From positions 90,103,501 through 90,167,500 of the forward strand of contig JASDFA010000020.1 of the NCBI GenBank assembly GCA_035772735.1: a stretch of DNA of 64,000 nucleotides, given 5' to 3'. Below are positions 54,819-64,000 of this stretch, one piece after another (the first letter of the stretch is position 1; every line of letters starts with the position of its first letter). The notes under the pieces were generated by a model. It saw only the letters and a program-made list of their open reading frames with translations, searched no databases and was not told where the DNA came from. Origin of the DNA: Datura wrightii (Eukaryota > Streptophyta > Magnoliopsida > Solanales > Solanaceae). The position numbers and the translations under genes were made by a program.

Positions 54819-56332
54819 TGACATGCCCGATTCGCGCGTCCGCAAGTGTACGGGTCGTGCAAGAAATATAGTGGCTCTTTTTAAGAATCGGAATGTCGAA
54901 CCCACAGGGACTGGAGCCATTCCTCTAACTATCCATTTCAAGTGTGATCTTAACTTTCTCAGGTGTTGGTTATAGAAGTTTTCGAGGGAGATTTAATTAA
55001 GTCTAGTTTTGGTCAACGAAATATCCTGAATTTACTCTAGGAGCAACATAGAGTTAAAACCAGATAATCATGCGATACTACGATTTGCAATGGGTTAAGC
55101 ATGAAACTATCGATTGTTGTTTCACATAATTATAATTGCATGTTCATGGTCTTTCGAGCCTCCAAACATGGCAAACTAGCTTCACTGCATCATTGTGAGT
55201 GAGGATGCTAATTTCTAGTTCGCGGGCAATTAATTATGTTGTGGTTTACGGGGAAACGATCAGGGACTTTTGTGCGTCTAACCATTTAACTCAACTTAGC
55301 CTCACAACTACTTCTTCGAGTGGTGATGTGATAATCCTAAGTTGGTCTTTTAATAACCCCCGTTTTATCAACCAAGCAAGGTGTTAGGTATATTTCTATC
55401 CTAACACGAAATTATATCGTGAGATACAAACATGCTCCTTACATTCTTGTGTCCTGACCAAGGTAATTCTTTCTCAAGAAATTGCCCAAGCTAACGTATA
55501 TGTTTTCATGGTGATCAATCATAAAAACAACCAAAAATCCAGAATGCAAGATGAAAACAACAATCAATAACTTAATTCCAAAACAACTTCATAAAATCAC
55601 AATCATAATTCATGGCTTCAACCCTAGAGGAAGGGTTCTTGCCATTCATGTTCGTAAAACTACAACTAACTACTACTAAACTAAAATACTTACATGAATT
55701 TGGTAGATGAGAAGGGAATTTTCCAAACCCTAGATGAGTTCTCCCACTTCTCCCTTCACTCCTAGGTAGTTTTCCAGAATAAAATCGTGACAAAATGGAA
55801 TTAGGAGCTAAGGGACCTATTTATAGTAAATGGAAAACGTGCCCAATTTAGCTTGACATGGAACGGCTCCATGTCAGGGAGTGTATCGCGGAGCTCTACC
55901 TCCATGACACGGAGGTAACGCGAAGGCTTTCTGGAAATCACCCAAATTTGACCCTAGCCAGCCTTCTTGCCACGTTGGCAGCGTGTCACGCTGCTTAGGC
56001 AGCGCATTGACACTCCTCTAGCACGGGGATGGCATGCCGTGGCACATTGCTGGCGCGCTGGAGCACTGCCTGCTGCAGCATCTGCTCGCTTGCCATGCCT
56101 AGGCGTTGCCGACTTCCGCCGATTGCTTTCGACTCCATTCCTTTCCTTCACCAACTTATAAATTAGTTCCTCCAAATCATTGAAACCTACAAAACAAGGA
56201 CTAATCATGTTGGTTAGCACATATATTCACATTTATATAAAATTACATGAAAATGTATAAAATAAATTAGATAAACAAGACTACATTAAGGTATAAAGCA
56301 TCACTCGGGCATGCTATTTTAGCCCGAGATCA
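54819..56332 (-). repeat. 3' LTR of Athila B
   Basis: TGACATGCCCGATTCG...GCCCGAGATCA on the plus strand. TATA on the minus strand (ACTATAAATAGG) at 55828-55816. Upstream GACATGGA...TCCATGTC (55855-55875) and CCTCCATGACACGGAGG (near 55898-55914). It differs from the 5' LTR by scattered substitutions only. Confidence 0.93.
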
Positions 56333-56366
56333 CCTACCCCACACTTAAAGTCTTGTTCGTCCTCGG
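56333..56366 (-). promoter_or_regulatory. polypurine tract of Athila B with GAGGAC module
   Basis: Minus-strand GAGGACGAACAAGAC, TTTAAGTGTGGGGTAGG, then the LTR start TGATCTCGGG. A second such module lies at 57980-57945. Confidence 0.8.
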
Positions 56367-58307
56367 ACAACCTATTACATCTCATGCATATGGAGACTCA
56401 TCCTTTAGCAAGAATATTCAAGCTATGCTACAATGATTACGTAAGATAACAAGCTACAAATAGAGCATGCATGATTTGATCATCGAAATGAAGTACAGCT
56501 ATGTTAAAACTTCTTAACCTCAAGAAGCGACTCTCAATCTTAGCAAACTCATGCAAATCAACTGATTAAGAAATACCACATGAATTATATCCTTCATTGA
56601 ACATGTGCCCTCACGGAAAGAGAGTTACCCAAATTCACATGCAAAAACAATTTTTAAATCACAACATGTGTGGGTACATGAATAGAATTACGCTCACTCT
56701 CACAAAGAATTCACATGCATCATGTAATGACCCATAAGCTTGCCCTTAGTGTTTTATTCCACTAATTTAAGGATGTATGAATGTAAGATCAAGTAGGACT
56801 TTTTAGGTTGTAATGTAACTCAAGTGCGGGTAGGTACTATTATGGCCAGTAATAGTGACTATCTTTCCTAATCGCTTTTAATACATTACGCCTTCATTAC
56901 GAACTTCCCTTCTCTTACTTCACCTTTTTCTCCTTTCAGCTTTTCTTTTTCCTCTTTTGTTCCCCCATTTCTTTAGGCACTTTTAGCTTATTAGTAAGGA
57001 GCTCTATAAAATTAATTTGTTTTCTTACTCCTTAATAATAATCAACATTTTCAACCAAGTGCACCTTTGTCCTTTTCTCCACTTCTACAACTTGCTACTT
57101 TTCCTTTCTTTTACTTCTTCTCACTCCTTTACTCTTTCATATATTTCCCTTAAGCGCTTAGGAGTTTCAGATCAAATTCAAGGCTAATGAAAGAAAAAGG
57201 ATTAAGCTTATGTTGCAGTTGTCAAAGAATAGGCTCAAGGCTCAATGGGGCTAACTAGGATCAATTTTTCTAGGTAGGTAAAATGAGGGATAAAAATTTG
57301 GTTCATACAAAGAAATGCCTAAATCATCTCCTACAATTCACATCCTTCATTTCGTTTTATAAACACACCAGGCAAGTTCTAGACAATCCACAATAGCATA
57401 GAATACTCAAAAATCTTACACTCATGGCACATGCTCAATTCAAGATACATTCAGCAGACTCTTACTCAGCTAATCACAAGAATTCAGAATTAAGCTTCAA
57501 TCATATTGAGTCAAATTCAAGAGCCTAAGTGTCTCAAACAAAGTTACACACCTGCATGCCTCAACACTGAACATACTTGCGTCTTACAATTATTTATAGC
57601 CCATAACAAGAACATCAAGCATCGATTAGCTGCGGGTTCACAAACCCACAACCTATCGACTCAGTTTTCCTCAAGACGGTCGTCATCCATCCATCGTTGG
57701 AAACAGTCCCTAGCTATGACTAAAAACATTATATACAGACAAAGAAAAGAAAAAGAAAATTTTTATTCTTCGGTTCAAAGACCCCCCGTCGAAAAAGAAC
57801 CGAAAAGCAAAACCAACGGGTGATGAATTCATGCTTGACTCCCAAAAATTTCCAAAAATTTGCAATTTTCTCCCAAATTTCACACAAGCATCACATTCAC
57901 CAAAAATCGTTAAGCACACAAAAATTAAAATTTTCAAGAAATTTCCCTCACCCCACACTTAAATCATGCTATGTCCTCATAGCATTAAATTAACATTTAA
58001 AGGATGAGAAATACTCCCTGAGCCTCTATGCCAAGCTAAAAGCATGCTTTCCCTTCAAGTTTTCAGAGGTGGGTGTTCGACCCCACACTTCTTCTATTCC
58101 ATGCTCTTTAGCTTCCACCGTCTCGGTACTTTGACTTCCCGCCATCTGTGCTTAACTTTCCACCAAAAACACAAACAAAATGAAAATAACAAAAGCAACA
58201 CAAAAATTAAAATTACAAATTGTACCTGAGGTACCCTTGGGTTGCCTCCTAAGCAGCGCCTTATTTTACGTCGTGGCACGACGTGGACTGTCCTTTTTAG
58301 GACATCC
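56367..58307 (-). other. 3' noncoding region of Athila B
   Basis: No meaningful ORF. It is homologous to 718-1630 of copy A from about 57488 upward. Contains the internal purine module (57945-57980) and the post-pol motif (58241-58285). In full-length Athila elements this zone lies between pol and the 3' LTR; no env-like frame is evident. Confidence 0.7.
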
Positions 58308-58913
58308 TCATACCTGGGTTCTCTTTTGAGAACCATCTCCTTTTCTTTTGCTGTTTAGAGGAAACAGCCTCCACTCTATTCCTCTCTTTCTCCAACTTCT
58401 TCTCAATTTGAAGTCATTCCATGAAGTTATGGATTTTGGTGGCTCAGCCTTCAGCCACTTTTTTGCCTCTCCCAACAGTGAAAATGGAAAGAGGGTCAGT
58501 CGGACATAATCTGTGGACACGCCGGTGGGGACAAACGTGTCACTAATCTCTAAAAAGCTCTGTAAGTGCTGCTGCGGGTCCTCATGTGCCATCCCAGTGA
58601 ATTGACTACTAGAATTTAACAGCTGCACCATGTTCTGTTTAAGCTCAAAGTTCCCTCCAGGCTCCGGTTTACGGATACTGGAGTTCATATTAGTCACTAG
58701 TGGGATTGCCACTTCGCAAACTAGTCTAGCTGCCATTGCTGTCGATGACAATTGTGCTTGTCCCGCGGGTGGCTGTTGTTGTACCTTTTCTTGAAGTCTC
58801 TTCAGCTTTTGCTCTAGAGATACTCTCCTTTGCAAATGGATTTGACGTTCAGGTTCAAGCAACGGTTCCACAAGCTCTCTGTTTCTAGCCAGCTCGACAG
58901 GACAATCTGTCAC
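58308..58913 (-). pseudogene. gag: gag of Athila B, internally deleted
   Basis: Minus strand: open from just after the acceptor-like AG near 58914 (codon GTG, as in copy A), with CPVELARNRELVEPLLEPE, KLKRLQEKVQQQPP, SIRKPEPGGNFELKQN and LTLFPFSLLGEAKKWLKAEP. At 58430 the sequence jumps from gag to the region after the protease, fusing about 30 unrelated codons. It has none of the four stop codons present in copy A over the shared stretch. Confidence 0.85.
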
Positions 58914-59004
58914 CTACAATAAGTAGACTAAGACCAAGTTTCTCAACACTTAAGGAAATTTAAAAATCACACAAAAACAGATAAATTATCAAAACTTTGC
59001 CAAG

Positions 59005-59022
59005 TCCCCGGCAACGGCGCCA
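59005..59022 (-). other. primer binding site of Athila B, tRNA-Asp
   Basis: Minus-strand TGGCGCCGTTGCCGGGGA, six bases from the 5' LTR at 59029. Confidence 0.92.
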
Positions 59023-59028
59023 AAAACT

Positions 59029-60542
59029 TGACGTGCCCGATTCGTGCGTCCGCAAGTGTACAGGTCGTGCAAGTAATATAGTGGCTCTTTTTAAGAACCG
59101 GAATGTCGAACCCACAGGGACTGGACCCATTCCTCTAACTATCCATTTCAAGTGTGATCTTAACTATCTCAAGTGTTGGTTATAGAAGTTTTCGAGGGAG
59201 ATTTAATTAAGTCTAGTTTTGGTCAACGAAATATCCTGAATTTACTCTAAGAGCAACATAGAGTTAAAACCAGATAATCATGCGATACTATGATTTGCAA
59301 TGGGTTAAGCATGAAACTATCGATTGTTGTTTCACATAATTAGAATTGCATGTTCATGGTCTTTCGAGCCTCTAAACACGGCAAACTAGCTTCACTGCAT
59401 CATTGTGAGTGAGGATGCTAATTTCTAGTTCGCGGGCAATTAATTATGTTGTGGTTTACGGGGAAATGATTAGGGACTTTTGTGCGTCTAACCATTTAAC
59501 TCAACTTAGCCTCACAACTACTTCTTCGAGTGGTGATGTGATAATCCTAAGTTGGTCCTTTAATAACCCCCGTTTTATCAACCAAGCAAGGTGTTAGGTA
59601 TATTTCTATCCTAACACGAAATTATATCGTGAGATACAAACATGCTCCTTACATTCTTGTGTCCTGACCTAGGTAATTCTTTCTCAAGCAATTGCCCAAG
59701 CTAACGTATATGTTTTCATGGTGATCAATCATAAAAACAACCAACAATCTAGAATGCAAGACGAAAACAACAATCAATAACTTAATTCCAAAACAACTTC
59801 ATAAAATCACAATCATAATTCATGGCTTCAACCCTAGAGGAAGGGTTCTTGCCATTCATGTTCGTAAAACTACAACTAACTACTACTAAACTAACATACT
59901 TACATGAATTTGGTAGATGAGATGGGAATTTGCCAAACCCTATATGAGTTCTCCCACTTCTCCCTTCACTCCTAGGTAGTTTTTCAGAATAAAATCGTGA
60001 CAAAATGGAATTAGGAGCTAAGGGACCTATTTATAGTAAATGGAAAACGTGCCCAATTTAGCTTGACATGGAACGGCTCCATGTCACGAAGTGTATCGCG
60101 GAGCTCTGCCTCCGTGACACGGAGGTAACGCGAAGGCTTTCTGGAAATCACCCAAAATCGACCCTAGTCAGGCTTCTTGCCGTGTTGGAAGCGTGTCACC
60201 CGGCTTGAGCAGCGCGTTGACACTCCTCAAGCGCGGGGATGGAATGTCGTGGCACGTTGCTGGCTCGCTGGAGCACTGCCTGCTGCCGCATTTGCTTGCT
60301 TGCCATGCCTAGGCGTTGCCGACTTCCGCCGATTGCTTCCGACTCCATTCCTTTCCTTCACCAACTTATAAATTAGTTCCTCCAAATCATTGAAACCTAC
60401 AAAACAAGGACTAATCATGTTGGTTAGCACATATATTCACATTTATATAAAATTACATGAAAATGTATAAAATAAATTAGATAAACAAGACTACATTAAG
60501 GTATAAAGCATCACTCGGGCATGCTATTTTAGCCCGAGATCA
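59029..60542 (-). repeat. 5' LTR of Athila B
   Basis: Same length as the 3' LTR (1514 bp). TATA at 60038-60026, perfect palindrome CCTCCGTGACACGGAGG at 60109-60125, U5 hairpin region 59046-59125. The last plus-strand bases GCCCGAGATCA are followed by the duplication GAAGT. Confidence 0.93.
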
Positions 60543-61767
60543 GAAGTCTATGCCAATTATTTGGCAACCATGGAGCAAAAGCAAAGGAAGGGCAAAAATT
60601 GAATGATCATCCCAAGCTAGAGAGCCTCATGGTACGAAGCCGCAATGTTGATATATCCGAGCGCACTATAGCTCGGCTGTTATATAGGCCCCAATTCATA
60701 CCACCACATACTACATCGGAGTACGACTACTGGGTGGATGCCATGAAAAAGATTAAGTAGTTAGGCATTAATGAGAGGCAGAGGAAGATTTAGTGGTTGT
60801 CTAGGGTTATTGCTGAGGATAGGAGGAAGAAGAATGGGTCACTAGCAGAAAGCAGGTCACAAAGAATTCACTAAACTTCATAGCAAAAGCCTATTGGACG
60901 TTAGTTCACCATAGGTTGGCCCCGATTGTTAATGATAATACTCTCACAACAGTCAGAGCAGCTTTGGTGGTGTGTTTCATGTCCAGATACACCATCAACA
61001 TCTCGAGGGTGGAGATCCGGGATCAGGCTATGGGTTTGAGCACTACCATCCCATTCCAGAGTCTCGTATTCAGGCTGTGTACAGAGGAAGGTATAAAGGT
61101 TCATCACGGAGAGGAGCAATTGATCAGAGGACAATGAATAGCAGATATTGGCTTAATCTGAGATGAAATGAACCTGGTACGCCGCGAGCATGACTTTTTA
61201 CCGCAACCCGGTATCACGAACTAATACAGGCGAGTAGGTGAATGCCCCCACCTTATAGGAGCAGGACGAGACAATGGCTACAGATATCAATCATTTAGAA
61301 GCAGCTCCCAACACCTGTACTGCACCACCTATGGGCATTCTGAGCTAGACTCCAGCCGGTACATGCTAGTACCTCGGGAATTTCTCCAGAAGATGGCCAA
61401 GAGACTAACCGTAGATGAGAAGAATATACAGTCTATGATGGAGAATGTCAAGCCTTGGGTAAAGGCTAAGATTGAGGTAGTTGCATAGGTCCTACACGCC
61501 AGGCTAGATAGCTTTGAAAGCCGTTTCTATCATCGCATGACCGAGCAGATTGACATTGGCAGCCTCCGTGAGGAGTTGGGGTCTCTTCAGAGCGAAATAG
61601 CCGAGCTATCATCACGGTAGCCTGCAATTCTAGCAGCCCCCACTCTTCCTGACCTCGACATTAGCATAGATGTGGAGCTTGATTTGGCAGCATATTGGGA
61701 GCCTACAGGAGCTAAGAAAAAGAAAGGAAAAAAAGTGTCTCTGAGGATGTTGGATACGAGACCCTAA
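60543..61767 (+). pseudogene. PF20167-type transposon protein PF-2, core and C-terminal piece
   Basis: Continues PF-2 after Athila B. SRNVDISERTIARLLYRPQF (60630-60690), YDYWVDAMKKIK, then after a shift near 60860 a well-kept core: AKAYWTLVHHRLAPIVNDN, RAALVVCFMSRYTINISRV, FQSLVFRLCTEEGIKV (60880-61110). Then a linker with stops, and a coiled C-terminus (RLDSFESRFYHRMTEQID, LREELGSLQSEIAELSS, 61500-61620) and Lys-rich end (GAKKKKGKK) with stop 61765-61767. This order is that of PF20167 plant proteins. A shifted tail may extend to about 62090. Confidence 0.82.
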
Positions 61768-63622
61768 AGAAGAAGAGAAAGAGAGAAAATAAATAGTGAA
61801 ATCGTGCGAGATTGGAGAGCCAACAGATTCACGATGAGCATAGGTCGGAGCTTCTTGAGAGAGCAAGAGGAGTGGGTAGCTCCACCACTGCCCATGTAGA
61901 GCTTGTAGGTGGAAAGGACCCTTTGAGCAAGCCACATTCAGCCCAGTGATTCTAGAGGTCGTAGAAGCAACTGCTACTACTGAGGGGGTAACTATTCCCC
62001 TACTGATACACCATTGAGTGCGCTGGCCACCGTCAGCACCACGACTGAAGCGGAGGTACCAACTCTGCATGATGATAGAAGCGCTTAGTGCGCCACAGGT
62101 ATGTTCCCTTCCTTCTACTTTATATTCTATGCTTTGGGGACAAAGCATTCTTTTTAAAAGTGGAGGGGGTGTACTTGTATTTTTGGAATTTTTTGGATTC
62201 ATCCAAGGGTTTTTGTTGCCGTGTTTCTTTTTCCTTAGGCCTGCTATCTAGTAGAACCGGCATGTTTAGGATTTTATTTTATTTTTCTGTTCTTGTTTAA
62301 TTAGAAAGTATCTTAGGATTAGTCAGCCAATAAATTTCACTAGTTTTAAAAATTTTGATGGTTAGCTATGTACTTGTTGATTGCAAAGCATGACTTCTGT
62401 GGATCTTTTTGTGTCATTTAGTGTATTAGCATGAGTAGTTCTTGTTAGACATGTATAAACTGGATAGGTAGAATGAATGCAAAACATGTACCATGAGTGA
62501 GTAAGGTCTATACCTAGTTCAGTATTGCGTAAAGGATCTAGAATTGTCTGGTTGGTTTTTACATAGGTTTTAGGATGGTTGGTTAGAAAATGATCATAGG
62601 CCACTTTTATTTATCCCATTTTTAGATTAAATTACCCTACCAAAATAATATGATTCCCTTGATCCCGATTTTGAGCCTCAAATGAACCATTTTTCTTTGA
62701 TTAACCAATTAACCGTATCCATTTTTTATAATGAACCTGTTTTGGCCCTAGTCCCTCCTTGGACATTGTGAACCTCAACATAGAGAAAATGCCTAAGTTA
62801 AGGATGGCTAGAGTAGGTGTGTATAGATTTTGGTAGGTGAAAAAGAAAGAGAAAAGAAAAAGGGTTTAAAATGAGGTGTGGTGTGACAAAAAAAAGAAGA
62901 AAAAGAAAAAAAATTGAATAGAAGATACAAAAAGAGAAAGATGAATGAAAATTTAAAAACATACCACACCCATACAATTTTATAAAAAATGGTGAAAAGG
63001 GAAGAAAAAGTTGGAAAAAGTGAAAAGGGTGAAAAAAGTGAAAAGTGGAGCCACGTGTATGTAGTGCTAAAGAGGGTTTAGTCACTAAAAAGATTCCATA
63101 TCTACCATACCATCCCGAAAGCCTACATAACGAGCCAAATCAAGTCCTATAGTGATTCTAGCCTAACTATCTGAAAAGTCAAAGTAGAGAAAATAAGGGC
63201 AAGCCTATGGTATCCGATGTGTAGTATTTGGAACTTTCTTGTGAGGGTGAGAATCTTATTTGTTCAGTCCCATGTTTCATATTTTGCTATATCTGTGAGT
63301 TGGGGATTTCATTTGCTGTGAGGGTACGTGGTTTGTGTTTTATTTTGCCAGTTGTCCGTGTGAAAAGCATTGGTGATGACTTGACTACCTGCTAATAGCT
63401 AAATAACATATCATGATCCCTGTTTATCATGGTTTGTGGTTGCTTGATGTGCATATGATGATTTGGTTTATTGGAAAAGGGTTAAAAGCTATTTGAGTTT
63501 ATGGTGCAAATTTTGATTGATTGTTGGTTGTAGTATCCTAGGTTTATTTTCTAGTTAAGCGTCATTTTCAATTTTTTGTTTTCTTTGCCTGAGGACATGC
63601 AAAAGTCTTAAGTTGAGGGTGT
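61768..63622 (+). other. 3' noncoding region of PF-2
   Basis: No ORF of note. G-rich module at 62134-62172 (TTGGGGACAAAG, then AAAAGTGGAGGGGG), an A/G-rich tract at 62830-63060, and a terminal module at 63589-63622 (TGAGGACATGCAAAAG, TCTTAAGTTGAGGGTG), which acts as polypurine tract before the LTR at 63623. Confidence 0.6.
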
Positions 63623-64000
63623 TGATGTGCTATGAGTTTACACCACTTTCGACGCTTAAAACTGAGAAAATAGTGTGGAACTAGGTATGTTTATATGGAT
63701 ATGAGGTTCTTTTACTTTGTTTTCATGGAAAATAGTTGTTGGAGCAAAAATGTGCAAAAGATGCATAAAAGTGTAGAAAGTCAGCCAAATATCAATCTCA
63801 GTACGAGTCATAATTTGATTGTACGAGTCATACTAAGACTCGTGGAAAAGCTCAGAATGCTAAAACAATGTGAAGGCAAAGTACGACACTCAGTACGAGC
63901 CATACCAAGATGGTATGAGCCGTAACTGGAGTCGTGGAAATCTTCAGAGAAAATTTGCACAAAGCAGTCTCTTGGTATGAGTGGAACCCATGGATCATAG
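63623..64000 (+). repeat. start of 3' LTR of PF-2, cut by window edge
   Basis: TGATGTGCTATGAG follows the polypurine-like AAGTTGAGGGTGT. From 63790 on, TACGAGTCAT / ATGACTCGTGG type words appear as in the 5' leader (53050-54140). The LTR end lies beyond 64000. Confidence 0.55.

Larger units (their letters stand above)
54819..60542 (-). mobile_element. Athila copy B, full length with internal deletion, minus strand
   Basis: 5724 bp, flanked by GAAGT at 54814-54818 and 60543-60547. Both LTRs are 1514 bp (54819-56332; 59029-60542) and nearly identical, so the insertion is among the youngest here. The internal part keeps the primer site, the start of gag, the post-pol motif and both purine modules, but lacks 1.86 kb of gag-protease that copy A has. 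It lies inside the PF-2 ORF. Confidence 0.95.

Noticed and set aside
61630..62202. 190-codon minus-strand ORF
   Set aside because: Antisense to the PF-2 C-terminus and downstream region; the plus-strand frame has the conserved features.

Overview
The window looks like intergenic, repeat-saturated nuclear DNA of a plant. I find no host gene. Almost every base can be assigned to nested LTR retrotransposons, most of them decayed. The kinds present are Ty3/gypsy chromoviruses of the Tekay/Del type, Athila-type elements primed by tRNA-Asp, and elements carrying the 'putative plant transposon protein' domain (Pfam PF20167, named from memory). The mix resembles Solanaceae genomes, but that is a recollection and not proved by the sequence.

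Layout. 1-717 is the 3' part of a chromovirus LTR (family C) inserted in Athila copy A (718-5676, minus strand, gag-protease and one LTR, no pol). Copy A sits in a minus-strand chromovirus LTR (G, 5677-6371). From 6372 to about 44200 lies an old minus-strand element (PF-1) whose PF20167 ORF is cut into pieces: 32836-32152, 29863-29688 and 8574-8031. It has been invaded by chromovirus B (8575-29687, duplication TAGGG), a solo LTR (29864-32151) and chromovirus D (32876-42492, minus strand). B was itself hit by chromovirus C (9956-20330, duplication ATGAT) in its 5' LTR and by an Athila-type solo LTR (26099-27505, duplication AGGTT) in its 3' LTR. The downstream region of PF-1 holds a fragment of plastid 23S rRNA (7238-7411).

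Further right come Athila integrase remains on the minus strand (H, 44276-45815), the 5' part of a chromovirus (E, 45816-49640), a rearranged chromovirus (F, 49641-53049) and a second PF20167 element (PF-2, 53050 to beyond the window end, plus strand). PF-2 is split by Athila copy B (54819-60542, minus strand, duplication GAAGT, two 1514-bp LTRs).

The most unusual signal is in the LTRs and leaders. Short self-complementary words are repeated in dense arrays, and the same word recurs in unrelated families: ACGACTCGT in B, D, G, the solo LTR and PF-2; CCTCCGTG/CACGGAGG in C, F and all Athila LTRs; ACCTGC/GCAGGT in PF-1. Around them are a conserved CAGTAC/GTACTG hairpin, an Athila U5 hairpin with compensatory changes, candidate leader introns, and a duplicated GAGGACA...AAGTGTGGGG polypurine module. 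All of these are sequence observations; functions offered for them are inference.
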